64,000 nt of DNA from an uncultured Lachnospiraceae bacterium (GTDB lineage: Bacteria > Bacillota > Clostridia > Lachnospirales > Lachnospiraceae), in NCBI GenBank assembly GCA_910578475.1, contig CAJTRK010000008.1:1-64000 (forward strand), written 5' to 3'. The notes beneath the pieces were generated by a model. The model made no database searches, was not told where the DNA came from, and saw only the letters and a program-made list of their open reading frames with translations. A program made the position numbers and the translations under genes. Numbering within the stretch: the first letter of the stretch is position 1; each line of letters starts with the position of its first letter. Shown one piece after another: positions 35,280 through 44,227 of this stretch.

Positions 35280-36452
35280 AATTCGTATCATTTCCGCAAG
35301 ACGCATTTCGTAGGTATGGTATCTGGCCGTTTTTTCATAGCCGTTCAGGGCGATTTCCAGCCGTTCCGCTTCATGATGCAGATAATAATCCGCCTTTTGC
35401 ATCAAATCTTCCATATTCTCGTACACTTCCAGGTCCTTTCCGATTTCAAAATATTCCGGAATTTCCGCCTGATAGTTTGTCAGCAGGAAACCGCCGCAGC
35501 CAAGCACATCCCAGATGCGAAGAGAAAGCCCGGTTTCGATTGGGCGCATTGTGATATTCAGGTTGATTTTGGACGCCTGAAATATTTTGGGCATTTCCGT
35601 AAGCGTGCCTGCGCCGCCTTTTACATGGACACGCGGCAGCGAAGAGGCGTCGCTGCGGGTATAGAGCGAAACATGGAAGCGTTCGGAAAGGGCGGAAAGG
35701 ACGGAGATTCTTTCTGCGTTTGCAAGTTTCATGCCGATATACTGATGCGCCACAAGATAGCGGTCCGTGTCAAGAAAAACATCCTGCCCGCGGTAAAAGG
35801 CGGGGTCGGCGGCGGCAATCTCGCGGATGACTTCTTCGGAGAGCGTATCGTAGATGAAGTTATAGCCGAAGACTTTCTGCTGTGCCTGTATCAGCCCGTT
35901 TACATAGCCCTGCGTATAGGAAGAGAGCAGATTATCCGCCAATAGTCTGTCATAGCGGCTTTTTTCGGAATAAAGGGAACCGACAAAAGAAATGTCGCCG
36001 CCGTACTTTCGATAATCTTCCTCTGTCATGTCCATAATGACTTTTTCCCACCGTCTGACGTTCGTAGCCAGCGGAAGATAGAAGATATGCTCCGGATTAT
36101 AGGGATGGAAAAAAGCATACTGCGCCCGGTCAAACAGAAAAATCCGGTTCCATTCGTTTTTCAGCGCGTTGGAAAAGAGTTCCGCAACGGGGCTGTCCAC
36201 ACTCCAGCAGACATAGGGAACTTTGAAATGATTACATGTATAGGAAATGGCCGGATAAAAATTCACACTGAACACAAAAGAAAGTTCGTGGGAAAGGAGC
36301 CATTCGGTTATCTTGGCACTGCAGCGGGAAGGAGAGACCTGTTTGTCCGTCATTTCCATTTTTTCCTGATGAACGGTGATGCCGAATGATTCAAATGCCT
36401 GTATGATATCCGGTTCACAGATGCTGTTGTACCGGTAAATGAGGATTTCCAT
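35265..36452 (-). CDS. DUF3880 / CgeB-like glycosyltransferase
   Basis: A 395-residue GT-B-like protein of the DUF3880 plus Glyco_trans_1_2 layout. Signatures are VFSVNFYPAISYTCNHFKVPYVCWSVDSP (about 60-88), DISFVGSLYSEKSRY, and the C-terminal INLNITMRPIETGLSLRIWDVLGCGGFLLTNYQAEIPEYF. Relatives in Clostridia are found beside flagellin genes. A paralogue lies at 46224-47393. It is alone on the reverse strand between two flagellar runs. AGGAAGGGG lies upstream of the start. Confidence 0.82.
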   Translation of the reverse strand: MEILIYRYNSICEPDIIQAFESFGITVHQEKMEMTDKQVSPSRCSAKITEWLLSHELSFVFSVNFYPAISYTCNHFKVPYVCWSVDSPVAELFSNALKNEWNRIFLFDRAQYAFFHPYNPEHIFYLPLATNVRRWEKVIMDMTEEDYRKYGGDISFVGSLYSEKSRYDRLLADNLLSSYTQGYVNGLIQAQQKVFGYNFIYDTLSEEVIREIAAADPAFYRGQDVFLDTDRYLVAHQYIGMKLANAERISVLSALSERFHVSLYTRSDASSLPRVHVKGGAGTLTEMPKIFQASKINLNITMRPIETGLSLRIWDVLGCGGFLLTNYQAEIPEYFEIGKDLEVYENMEDLMQKADYYLHHEAERLEIALNGYEKTARYHTYEMRLAEMIRILSGS

Positions 36453-36626
36453 AAATTTTTTGCCCCTTCCTGCCTCTTTTATGTTATAATAAACACGGAT
36501 TCAGCCGTCTGTGTTCTGGCATTGCAAGAGATTACAGCGGCTGTATTACCATATTTATATAAGAATACATAAGAACAGTGTAATGGAAAAAGAGAAAAGT
36601 TCCAAGAGAAATTTCCGAAAGAAATA
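36453..36626. other. Intergenic stretch upstream of the flaG promoter
   Basis: The divergent gap between the CgeB-like gene and flaG holds the flaG sigma-28 promoter at its right. On the reverse strand a weak TATAAC-like -10 lies near 36485. Nothing else could be supported. Confidence 0.35.
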
Positions 36627-36653
36627 TAAATTATTGTCATGATGTTCCGATAT
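36627..36653 (+). promoter_or_regulatory. Sigma-28 promoter of flaG-fliD-fliS
   Basis: TAAA (36627-36630), 15 bases, TCCGATAT (36646-36653), about 110 bases before the flaG start. Same spacing and near-identical -10 as the flagellin promoter. Confidence 0.88.
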
Positions 36654-36764
36654 ATACAACAAGGGACTATCTTTGCATATTTTTCATGCAAAACAGTCAG
36701 GACGATTCTAAAAGATTCAAAAATAAGGGATGATTTACAAACTATCACACGGAGGTGATTCAAA

Positions 36765-37232
36765 ATGGCACTCGAACCATTAAACAGCGTTATGACTTTT
36801 CAGGCACAGGATACAGTGAAGCCGAAAGTCCAGTCTGTGCAGCCGGCTGACATGGAAGTTTCTCCGGCAGACCAGACAGTCAGGGTGGATGCCACGACGG
36901 CTTCTGTCGTAAAGACGCAGTCGGAAGACGAAGAAGCGAGAGGCGGAAACAGCAAAGATAAGGATGCAAACGGGAATTCCAGGCAGGCGCTGAATTCTCA
37001 GCAGGCTATGGCATCTGAACCTTTGAAAAAAGCAATAGCGGAAATGAACCGTAAAATCAACAGCAAAGAAGAAGCAGTTTTCGGTGTCCACGAAGACACG
37101 AACAGAATCATGATTAAAATCGTGAACAAGGACACGAAGGAAATTGTCAAGGAATTCCCGCCGGAAAAGACACTCGATATGATTGCGAAGGTCTGGGAAA
37201 TCGCGGGGATTCTTGTAGATGAGAAGAGATAG
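36765..37232 (+). CDS. flaG: FlaG family flagellar protein
   Basis: A 155-residue protein with a disordered N-terminal half and a C-terminal FlaG domain (LKKAIAEMNRKINSKEEAVFGVHEDTNRIMIKIVN, KDTKEIVKEFPPEKTLDMIAKVWEIAGILVDEKR). FlaG affects filament length in several bacteria; the mechanism is not settled. GGAGGTGAT, a perfect ribosome site, lies before the start. It leads the fliD-fliS run. Confidence 0.92.
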   Translation: MALEPLNSVMTFQAQDTVKPKVQSVQPADMEVSPADQTVRVDATTASVVKTQSEDEEARGGNSKDKDANGNSRQALNSQQAMASEPLKKAIAEMNRKINSKEEAVFGVHEDTNRIMIKIVNKDTKEIVKEFPPEKTLDMIAKVWEIAGILVDEKR

Positions 37233-37243
37233 GAGGAAGACAG

Positions 37244-39667
37244 ATGTCTATTAGAATTACAGGAATGTTCTCAGGACTCGATACGGAGAGCATTATTTCC
37301 GAACTGGTATCGGCGCAGAGCGTTAAGAAAAATTCGCTCGTGAAAGCGCAGACGAAACTGAGCTGGAAGCAGGACGCATGGAAAGCGTTAAATACGAAAA
37401 TTTACAATTTCTATACGAACACGCTCAGCGATATGCGTTATCAGAGTTCCTATTTGAAGAAAATCACGAAAGTATCCAATACGAACGCAATCAGTGTTAT
37501 TACGGGCGATAATGCGGTCGACGGTGTAAGAAGCGTGAAGGTTAATCAGCTTGCCAAAGGCGGAAGACTGACCGGAAGCAGCCTGTCTACGAAGAGCGGG
37601 GTTCATTTCAGCGGCGCCGCAAGTCTGGCACAGCTTCGTAAACACAGAGGCGGGGAAGTACTGGGAACAGGTTCCGATTCCGCATCTTTGTCCGGAAGTT
37701 TCCGGGTTGTCGGCGCGCAGGGACAGTATGTGGATTTCAGCATCAATGAGAACACGACGATTGACGATGTTGTCGGCATGATAAAGAGCACGGGACTGAA
37801 TGCGAATTATGACCAGGAAAGTCAGAGAATTTTTATCAGTTCCAAGAATACCGGCGCAGCCAATAACTTTAACCTGATAGCCGGTGACGAGGGCGGTATG
37901 AATGCACTGGCGCTTCTCGGCCTGCTGTCAAAGGACGATATTGTCAGCGCTGACCCGAGCAATCCGACGCAGACGGAAATCTGGGCCGGTTATAAAGATG
38001 ACCAGGAAGCATACAATAAGCTGATTGCCGATGAAATCGCAAAACGCCAGGCGGCTTATGCTGAGGCGAACAAAAAGCTGGAAGCGGAAAATGAAGCGCT
38101 CAATAAGAAAAATGAAGCGTTGGATGAGGCCAATACGAAATTCTTCGGTGAGATGGATGATACGGATTATCTGGCGTCTGAATTCAGCGCGAAGTTTGGC
38201 GAGTCATTGTCCGGCTATATGGATAAATTATATGGTGACGGCGGTCTTTATGACGAGATGCAGGCGGCCAAAAAGCAGCTGGAGGAAGCGAAGAATAATT
38301 CTGCTCTCACAGATGCCGATAAGGAGCAGCTCCAGAAGCGGTATGACGAAAAGAAAGCGGCATACGACGAGGCGGAGAAAAAAGTCACCGATTTCATGGA
38401 AGATATCTCTTACGGCCCGTTAGTGGAGAAAAAAGATGAAGACGGCAATACCGTTTACGACGATGAAGGTAAGCCGGTTATGGTTCGTGAGGGCGGTCTG
38501 AAAAAGGAATATGAAGATGCGGTCAAGAACGGAACGGTAGACGATGCGCTCAAGGCAAAAGTAGATTCTGTCAATAAATGGTATGATGCGGCTGTTTCCC
38601 TGAAGGAGAATAAGGACGCGATTGTAGCAAACGAAGCGGTGATTGCCAGAAACGAGGCGCAAATCAAGGATAATGCCCAGTATCTCGATAACGGCAAGGA
38701 TGATGTTGATAACATCGCAATGTCTCCGATAGAGGCGCAGGTAAGGGGAGAATTTGACGCAAGAGTACAGACTGCGATAGATACTTTGGCGGCGGTAAAC
38801 GACGAGACTAAGGCAGGGATGTTCGGAGCCAGCAAAGTCAATGCGCAGGATGCGGAAATAGAGATTGACGGCGCTACGTTTACATCCATGACGAATACGT
38901 TCAGCGTTAACGGTCTGACCCTGACGGCGCAGGAAGTAACGGACAAAGAAATTACGATGACGACCTCGACGGATACAGACGGTATCTACGGCATGATAAA
39001 GAATTTCTTTACCGAATACAATAAGCTTATCAATGAGATGGATTCTTTGTACAATGCGGAATCTTCAAAGGGATATGATCCGCTTCTTACTGAAGAAAAA
39101 GAGGCTCTGAGCGAAGGTGAAATCGAAGAGTGGGAGAAGAAAATCAAAGATTCTCTGCTTCGGAGAGACAGTACGTTAAGTTCGGTATCATTCAGCATGG
39201 TGTCTGTGATGCTGCAGGGTGCGGAAGTAAACGGTCAGAAAATGTATCTGTCGGACTTCGGTATTAACACGCTCGGATATTTTAAATCGAAGGATAACGA
39301 GAAGAATGCTTACCATATCGACGGTGACCCGGATGATGCGACGACGAAGGCAAACGAAGATAAGTTAAAGAAGATGATTGCTTCTGACCCGAATACGGTT
39401 ATGGATTTCTTTACGAAGCTGTCTACCAATCTGTATGACGATTTGACAAAGAAACTGGCGGGAACCACGCTCAGCAGCGCGATGACCGTATATAACGATA
39501 AGGTTATGAAGGAAGAGTATGATGATTATACCAGCAGAATCAAGAAAGAAGAAGATAAGCTGAATGCGATGATGGACAAATGGTATAAAAAGTTTTCCCA
39601 GATGGAAGTTGCGATGTCCAAACTGGAATCCAGAAGCAGCTCGCTCGCAAGTATACTTGGCGGCTGA
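37244..39667 (+). CDS. fliD: Filament cap protein FliD, enlarged
   Basis: The pentameric cap under which flagellin subunits fold at the filament tip. The N-terminal domain (GMFSGLDTESIISELVSAQSVKKNSL) and C-terminal domain (FFTEYNKLINEMDSLYNA, ending MEVAMSKLESRSSSLASILGG) are typical. At 807 residues it is larger than most relatives. The extra part (about 265-490) is rich in Glu, Lys and Ala and looks like long coiled coils (KLEAENEALNKKNEALDEAN, YDEAEKKVTDFM). It may form an outward-facing arm. AGGAGG precedes the start. Confidence 0.92.
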   Translation: MSIRITGMFSGLDTESIISELVSAQSVKKNSLVKAQTKLSWKQDAWKALNTKIYNFYTNTLSDMRYQSSYLKKITKVSNTNAISVITGDNAVDGVRSVKVNQLAKGGRLTGSSLSTKSGVHFSGAASLAQLRKHRGGEVLGTGSDSASLSGSFRVVGAQGQYVDFSINENTTIDDVVGMIKSTGLNANYDQESQRIFISSKNTGAANNFNLIAGDEGGMNALALLGLLSKDDIVSADPSNPTQTEIWAGYKDDQEAYNKLIADEIAKRQAAYAEANKKLEAENEALNKKNEALDEANTKFFGEMDDTDYLASEFSAKFGESLSGYMDKLYGDGGLYDEMQAAKKQLEEAKNNSALTDADKEQLQKRYDEKKAAYDEAEKKVTDFMEDISYGPLVEKKDEDGNTVYDDEGKPVMVREGGLKKEYEDAVKNGTVDDALKAKVDSVNKWYDAAVSLKENKDAIVANEAVIARNEAQIKDNAQYLDNGKDDVDNIAMSPIEAQVRGEFDARVQTAIDTLAAVNDETKAGMFGASKVNAQDAEIEIDGATFTSMTNTFSVNGLTLTAQEVTDKEITMTTSTDTDGIYGMIKNFFTEYNKLINEMDSLYNAESSKGYDPLLTEEKEALSEGEIEEWEKKIKDSLLRRDSTLSSVSFSMVSVMLQGAEVNGQKMYLSDFGINTLGYFKSKDNEKNAYHIDGDPDDATTKANEDKLKKMIASDPNTVMDFFTKLSTNLYDDLTKKLAGTTLSSAMTVYNDKVMKEEYDDYTSRIKKEEDKLNAMMDKWYKKFSQMEVAMSKLESRSSSLASILGG

Positions 39668-39710
39668 TAACTGATAGTGGTATGTGTTAAAATCAAGGAG
39701 GAGAATAACT

Positions 39711-40088
39711 ATGCCGGCACGCAACCCTTTTGCCGAATATGCAAACAATAAAATTTTAACCGCTTCACCGGCTGAAGTGACGCTTATGCTTTATGAAGGT
39801 GCGATTAAATTCTGCAATATCGCGATTATAGCGATTGAGAACGGTGAAGTTGAGAAGGCGCACGTCAATATTAAAAAAACGCAGCGTATTATTGAAGAGT
39901 TTCGGAATACGTTAGACCGTCAGTACAAAGTTGCGGAAGATTTTGACAGAATATATGTGTATCTGCTTCAAAGGCTTCTGCAGGCCAATATCAAAAAGGA
40001 TAAGGCGATACTGGAAGAAGTCAATATGCACCTGCGGAGCGTCAGGGATACATGGAAAGAGGTTATGAGACGTAACAGACAGGCGTAG
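39711..40088 (+). CDS. fliS: Flagellin export chaperone FliS
   Basis: A 125-residue helical chaperone that binds the C-terminus of flagellin: NPFAEYANNKILTASPAEVTLMLYEGAIKFCNIAI is the family hallmark, and the helices to residue 120 are typical. The start at 39711 is set by AAGGAGGAG; the frame opens 27 bases earlier without a site. It follows fliD by 43 bases and is directly before a FliT/FlgN-like gene. Confidence 0.94.
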   Translation: MPARNPFAEYANNKILTASPAEVTLMLYEGAIKFCNIAIIAIENGEVEKAHVNIKKTQRIIEEFRNTLDRQYKVAEDFDRIYVYLLQRLLQANIKKDKAILEEVNMHLRSVRDTWKEVMRRNRQA

Positions 40089-40099
40089 AAAGGGAAGGC

Positions 40100-40576
40100 A
40101 TGAGTCAGAATATTGCACAGATTTTAATGCAGAGTCTTGAAAAAAAGAATCAGATACTGGATGATATTATCAGGGAAAATGCGTTGCAGGAAGAAATCTT
40201 AAAGCAGGATGAGCTCGATATGGACGCGCTGGATGCTTCCCTTAGCAGAATCGGCGAATACGCGGAGATGCTTGAGAAACTTGATGATGGTTTTGAAGCG
40301 GTCTATGATAAGGTTCGTACGGAAATTATGACGAACAAATCAAAATATCATGCGGAAATTACGCGGATGCAGAGCGATATTCAGCAGATTACCGATAAAG
40401 TCGTGAAAATCAATGCAGCCAGGATGCGCAATCAGATGCGGGCGGACGCGCAGTTCAAAAAGCAGGCGCAGGGCATCAAAAACGCAATGTCTAAAACGAA
40501 GGTGAGCCGGAACTATTATAACAATATGAACAAACTCAATTATGTATCGCCTCAGTTTTACGACAGTAAAAAGTAG
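40100..40576 (+). CDS. Flagellar helical protein, FliT/FlgN-like (not firmly assigned)
   Basis: A 158-residue, almost wholly helical protein (MSQNIAQILMQSLEKKNQILDDI, LSRIGEYAEMLEKLDDGFEAVYDKV, MQSDIQQITDKVVKINAARMRN). The position after fliS and the coiled-coil shape fit the small chaperones FliT or FlgN, but no diagnostic motif was recognised. The C-terminus ends in NNMNKLNYVSPQFYDSKK. AAGGGAAGG lies before the ATG. It is the last gene before the terminator that separates it from flagellin. Confidence 0.7.
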   Translation: MSQNIAQILMQSLEKKNQILDDIIRENALQEEILKQDELDMDALDASLSRIGEYAEMLEKLDDGFEAVYDKVRTEIMTNKSKYHAEITRMQSDIQQITDKVVKINAARMRNQMRADAQFKKQAQGIKNAMSKTKVSRNYYNNMNKLNYVSPQFYDSKK

Positions 40577-40583
40577 CGCTTTC

Positions 40584-40627
40584 GGGAAAAAAATCAAATT
40601 TTTTTGAAAAAAATTTGATTTTTGCCC
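40584..40627. terminator. Long A+T-rich hairpin ending the fliS run
   Basis: GGG (40584-40586) through 40605 pairs with 40607-40627 in a stem of about 18 pairs with one small internal loop. T runs on both arms allow ends on either strand. The flagellin promoter begins at the next base. Confidence 0.7.
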
Positions 40628-40654
40628 TAAAGTAAATCGGAGAAACTCCGATAT
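40628..40654 (+). promoter_or_regulatory. Sigma-28 promoter of flagellin
   Basis: TAAA (40628-40631), 15 bases, TCCGATAT (40647-40654). The leader to the start codon is about 180 bases. ATCGGAG/CTCCGAT form an inverted repeat (40636-40642 with 40646-40652) over the spacer and -10 box. Confidence 0.9.
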
Positions 40655-40696
40655 ATAATACAAGTAAAGCAAGCTAATTACTTACTTGACCAATGG

Positions 40697-40725
40697 TTAC
40701 ATTACAGCAATCGTTATTTTATAAT
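40697..40725 (+). promoter_or_regulatory. Possible second (sigma-A) promoter in the flagellin leader
   Basis: TTACAT (40697-40702), 17 bases, TATAAT (40720-40725). The -10 box is perfect and the -35 weak. It would give a shorter leader. Confidence 0.35.
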
Positions 40726-40801
40726 GAAAGCCTTGTAACTGAGTAATGGGGCTGATGGCAGCGTACGAGCCGGAGGAACCATTACAAGAAAAAAAAGATT
40801 G

Positions 40802-40836
40802 CGGCAAGGATGCCGTAAAAAATTCAAGGAGGAATA
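40802..40836 (+). promoter_or_regulatory. CsrA-binding hairpin and overlapping ribosome site in the flagellin leader
   Basis: CGGCA (40802-40806) and TGCCG (40811-40815) form a stem that displays AGGA in its loop; 11 bases on, AAGGAGG is the ribosome site. One GGA in a hairpin plus one in the Shine-Dalgarno is the same layout as the hag leader of Bacillus subtilis. A further GGAGGA stands at 40772-40777. Confidence 0.75.
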
Positions 40837-40840
40837 TAAT

Positions 40841-41899
40841 ATGGTAGTACAACACAACATTACAGCGATGAACTCTAACAGAATGCTTGGTTTGACAACA
40901 AGCGCTCAGGCAAAATCAACAGAAAGACTGTCTTCCGGTTACAAGATTAACCGTGCAGCAGATGATGCAGCAGGTCTTGCTATTTCCGAGAAGATGAGAC
41001 GTCAGATTAGAGGCCTTACACAGGCATCTGCAAACGCTCAGGATGGTATTTCTACTGTACAGACAGCAGAAGGTGCATTGGCAGAAGTTCAGGATATGTT
41101 ACAGAGAATGAACGAGCTGGCTGTTAAAGGTGAGAACGGTACTCTTACAACAACAGACCGTGCATCCATCCAGGCTGAAATCGGACAGTTGATGAGTGAA
41201 ATCGACCGTGTTCAGAGTACAACTACTTTCAATGAGATGAACCTGTTAGACGGTTCCTTCATTAAAGGTCTTCAGGTTGGTGCAGAAGCTGGTCAGCACA
41301 TCAACATCAGCATCGCAAACATGAGTATGGCTGGTCTTGCACACAACATTGATACCAAGCTGTATACGAAAGTTACATTCAGAAATCTTGCAGCAGGCAG
41401 CGTAAGCGGTACAATGTCAACTTATACACAGCATACTCTTACACAGTCCGGTGGTAAGGTAATGATTGGTCAAATGACTTCCGCTACGGTAAATACGTTT
41501 ACCACAATCGGCGCTGGAAAGTACAACAAAGCTACATTAGACAGTGAGATGGCAACCAAGATTATGAATACCTTCATGAGACTGGATGCTGGTAATGCAC
41601 AGACTGTTGCTTCGGCTAAAGACTTCAACTCCCTGAACGCATTTATCAAGGGTGCTCTGTCCTTAGTATCTCAGCAGCGTTCTGACCTGGGTGCTATCCA
41701 GAACAGACTTGAGCACACAATCAACAACCTGAACAACATCGTTGAGAATACAACATCCGCAGAATCTGCTATCCGTGATACAGATATTGCAACTGAGATG
41801 GTTAAGTACTCCAACAATGGTATCCTGCAGCAGGCTGGTACATCCATGTTGTCACAGGCAAATCAGGGCAATCAGCTGGCACTGTCCTTACTTGGTTAA
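40841..41899 (+). CDS. fliC: Flagellin
   Basis: The 352-residue filament subunit. The N-terminal D0/D1 part (VVQHNITAMNSNRMLG, STERLSSGYKINRAADDAAGLAISEKMR) and C-terminal part (ESAIRDTDIATEMVKYSNNGILQQAGTSMLSQANQ) are typical. The surface centre (about 170-265) is short and rich in Ser and Thr, so O-glycans could attach there. The start at 40841 has AAGGAGG seven bases upstream; an in-frame extension to 40799 runs through the leader and is not real. Control is by sigma-28 and, most likely, CsrA/FliW. A terminator follows. Confidence 0.97.
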   Translation: MVVQHNITAMNSNRMLGLTTSAQAKSTERLSSGYKINRAADDAAGLAISEKMRRQIRGLTQASANAQDGISTVQTAEGALAEVQDMLQRMNELAVKGENGTLTTTDRASIQAEIGQLMSEIDRVQSTTTFNEMNLLDGSFIKGLQVGAEAGQHINISIANMSMAGLAHNIDTKLYTKVTFRNLAAGSVSGTMSTYTQHTLTQSGGKVMIGQMTSATVNTFTTIGAGKYNKATLDSEMATKIMNTFMRLDAGNAQTVASAKDFNSLNAFIKGALSLVSQQRSDLGAIQNRLEHTINNLNNIVENTTSAESAIRDTDIATEMVKYSNNGILQQAGTSMLSQANQGNQLALSLLG

Positions 41900-41938
41900 T
41901 TACCGAAGTATTAGCGAACATTGCATAGTGAACTACCA

Positions 41939-41968
41939 ATCCCCACCCTTAAATAGGGTGGGGATTTT
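41939..41968 (+). terminator. Terminator of the flagellin gene
   Basis: An 11-pair stem (41939-41949 with 41955-41965), loop TAAAT, then TTT. It is strongly G+C-rich. Confidence 0.85.
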
Positions 41969-42039
41969 GCTACCATCGAAAGAGTGGCTCTTTTTCTATG
42001 GCTTATAAGATTTTGGAATAATTCTCTGACAGAAATCTG

Positions 42040-43089
42040 CTAGCCGTCCATTCGTTGTAACGCTTCCAGAGCAGGCTCAAATTCTCCGCATTTTTGATAA
42101 TGCTGTCTGGCAATGTCTTTCTGCCCGAAAACTTCGTAAATATAGCCGATATAATAGGAGATGACTCTGGATTCTACCGAATCCCGTGATGGTGCGGACA
42201 GAGCTTTGACGAGTTCCGGCAATGCTTTTAAATGCTGATTCAAATGAAGGTACATAACGCCAATCATACACAGGTAATCGGCATTATCGTTGTAATCATC
42301 GTAGAACGATAACAGGGAACGGGCTTCTTCCGCCTTATTATTGTCCAACAGGATATTGCCATAGTTACACACAAGTATACGCGTATAGTCTTCTTCCGGC
42401 GGTGGATTCCGCTTCATAGCCATCTTGAAGTATTCAAAAGCCTGTTCCTGATTTCTCATACAGAGATAACTCTGCGCCATCTGGAAATAGTTATACGGTT
42501 CATCGGGATTTTTTTCGATTTCCGGGAGCAGAAGTTCGATATCCCGCATGGATTTTTCGTATAATTTTTCGTCAGAGCCGACATATCCTACATGGTCGGC
42601 TACGATGGGAAGGTTATAGCTGGTGGTGGAAATATTGGTAATCGGAACCAATATTTCATGAATCGGCCGTTCATAGCGGTAGTATTTTCTGTTAAAAAGC
42701 CGGTCGATAATCGTCGTCTGGCAATGCTTTTCCCCGTCGATTTCAAAATAGTCGAGCCGTTTGATAAGACCAACGCTTTTGGGATGTTCGGCCATAAGAC
42801 GCTGTACCTGGTCGAAGTCAAATTCCAGAAGAAACTCATCGGTGTCCAGAACAAGAATCATATTATGAGAGGCACGGCTGATAGAAAAATTTCTGGCGGC
42901 GCTGAAATCTTTTACCCATTCAAAATCGAATATTTTATCGGTGTATTTGCGGGCTACTTCTTTGGAATTATCGGCGGAGCCCGTATCTACAATGACAATT
43001 TCAAAAGGGTAGGGTTTGAGCGCTTCCAGACATTTCTCCAGATGCTCGGCTTCATTTTTGGTAATGATACATACGGAAATCGGAATCAT
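42040..43089 (-). CDS. Family 2 glycosyltransferase with TPR-like C-terminus (copy 1)
   Basis: A 349-residue protein. Residues 1-210 form a GT-A domain (ISVCIITKNEAEHLEKCLEAL, VDTGSADNSKEVARKY, LDTDEFL). The C-terminal half has helical repeats (YFQMAQSYLCMRNQEQAFEYFKMAM, IGYIYEVFGQKDIARQHYQKCGE) of the TPR type, which may hold the acceptor protein or partner enzymes. The start at 43089 follows AAGGAGA; the frame is open 45 bases upstream. It is the last gene of a five-gene reverse block beside flagellin and is one of three paralogues. Confidence 0.88.
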   Translation of the reverse strand: MIPISVCIITKNEAEHLEKCLEALKPYPFEIVIVDTGSADNSKEVARKYTDKIFDFEWVKDFSAARNFSISRASHNMILVLDTDEFLLEFDFDQVQRLMAEHPKSVGLIKRLDYFEIDGEKHCQTTIIDRLFNRKYYRYERPIHEILVPITNISTTSYNLPIVADHVGYVGSDEKLYEKSMRDIELLLPEIEKNPDEPYNYFQMAQSYLCMRNQEQAFEYFKMAMKRNPPPEEDYTRILVCNYGNILLDNNKAEEARSLLSFYDDYNDNADYLCMIGVMYLHLNQHLKALPELVKALSAPSRDSVESRVISYYIGYIYEVFGQKDIARQHYQKCGEFEPALEALQRMDG

Positions 43090-43143
43090 GGCGGATGTCT
43101 CCTTTTTATTCTTGATGGTGCGGCATCGGTACACCGTATATGT

Positions 43144-44211
43144 TTAATTGTTCCTTTGATTTAAAACCTTCAGGCGCTCGACAGCCGGCGCAAAACTGCC
43201 GCACTGTTGGTAGCAGGATACCGCGGCAGGGATGTCGCCGATAATTTCGCAGATTTCACCGGTCTGGTATACAGGAAGAAAACTGTTCGCACCTTCCAGT
43301 CTGCATTGGGTCATGCCGACTGCCTTTTGATATTGTTCAAATGCCTGTTCGTACATTTGATTCTGCTTATAAATATTGCCCATGAGATAGATAAAATCGG
43401 CCAGAGGAGAAAAAGCATCGTATATGCTTTCGAAACCGAGCGCCTCTTCTTTTTTGCCGGTGCGCAGGAGCGCATTTCCGTAAGAAACGACCATCGCCTG
43501 TACATAGGCCAGTTCCGGGTCCAAATCAAAAGAGAGACCCTTGCTGTAATAATCACAGGCGGCGGCATAGTCTTCGATGATTTCACAGCTTTTTCCCAAC
43601 TGATAGTACAGATAGGGACTTTCGGGGCCGCATTCGAGCTGTTTTTTCAGCAATGTATAATTGCGAAGGTACTTCGCACGCTGTTCTTCTTCCGTCATAT
43701 CGTAGCCGGTATGAAAAATCGTGGTCTGTAACAGATAGGCGGAAATTTCTTTTCCACGTTTGGGAGTAAGCTGCTCATGAATGATGCCCGTATAATGATA
43801 GAGTCTTCTGTCGAAGAAACGCTCCGTATTATCCGTGTTGTTGACAACCTGGACGCCGTTTTCCGTCACAAGATTTTCTCTGGAAACGGAACCGACGCTG
43901 TCGGATAAATGCTTACGGAAATAATTTAATTCCTCCACATCCATCGTTTTTATGTATTCGTCACAGTCGAGCATGAAAATCCAGTTATTGGAGGCCGCGC
44001 GCAGAGAAAAGTTTCTGGCGGCGCTGAAATCGTCGCACCATGCAAAATCAAGCACCTGGTCGGCATATTTTCCGGCAATCTCCTTTGTGCGGTCGGTGGA
44101 GCCGGTGTCTGCTACGACAATCTCAAAACCATAGGGTTTGATGGAGGAAAGACACTTTTCAATTCGCTTTTCTTCGTTTTTGGCAATAATACATACGGAA
44201 ATGGGGTGCAT
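43144..44211 (-). CDS. Family 2 glycosyltransferase with TPR-like C-terminus (copy 2)
   Basis: A 355-residue paralogue of its neighbours: ISVCIIAKNEEKRIEKCLSSI, VADTGSTDRTKEIAGKYAD, WCDDFSAARNFSLRAASN and LDCDEYI mark the GT-A part; the C-terminal half has TPR-like helices (YYQLGKSCEIIEDYAAACDYYSK). The acceptor is probably flagellin or its glycan, inferred from place. It sits between copies 1 and 3 with small gaps, so the three are likely translated from one mRNA. Confidence 0.88.
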   Translation of the reverse strand: MHPISVCIIAKNEEKRIEKCLSSIKPYGFEIVVADTGSTDRTKEIAGKYADQVLDFAWCDDFSAARNFSLRAASNNWIFMLDCDEYIKTMDVEELNYFRKHLSDSVGSVSRENLVTENGVQVVNNTDNTERFFDRRLYHYTGIIHEQLTPKRGKEISAYLLQTTIFHTGYDMTEEEQRAKYLRNYTLLKKQLECGPESPYLYYQLGKSCEIIEDYAAACDYYSKGLSFDLDPELAYVQAMVVSYGNALLRTGKKEEALGFESIYDAFSPLADFIYLMGNIYKQNQMYEQAFEQYQKAVGMTQCRLEGANSFLPVYQTGEICEIIGDIPAAVSCYQQCGSFAPAVERLKVLNQRNN

Positions 44212-44227
44212 GATAAAATCCTTTCTT

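Noticed and set aside
35316..35945. A 209-codon forward frame under the CgeB-like gene
   Set aside because: Antisense to a recognised gene; no start signal.
40799..40840. N-terminal extension of flagellin
   Set aside because: It overlaps the CsrA hairpin and the ribosome site; family homology begins at 40841.
42592..43164. A 190-codon forward frame under the glycosyltransferase block
   Set aside because: Antisense shadow with no domain and no ribosome site.
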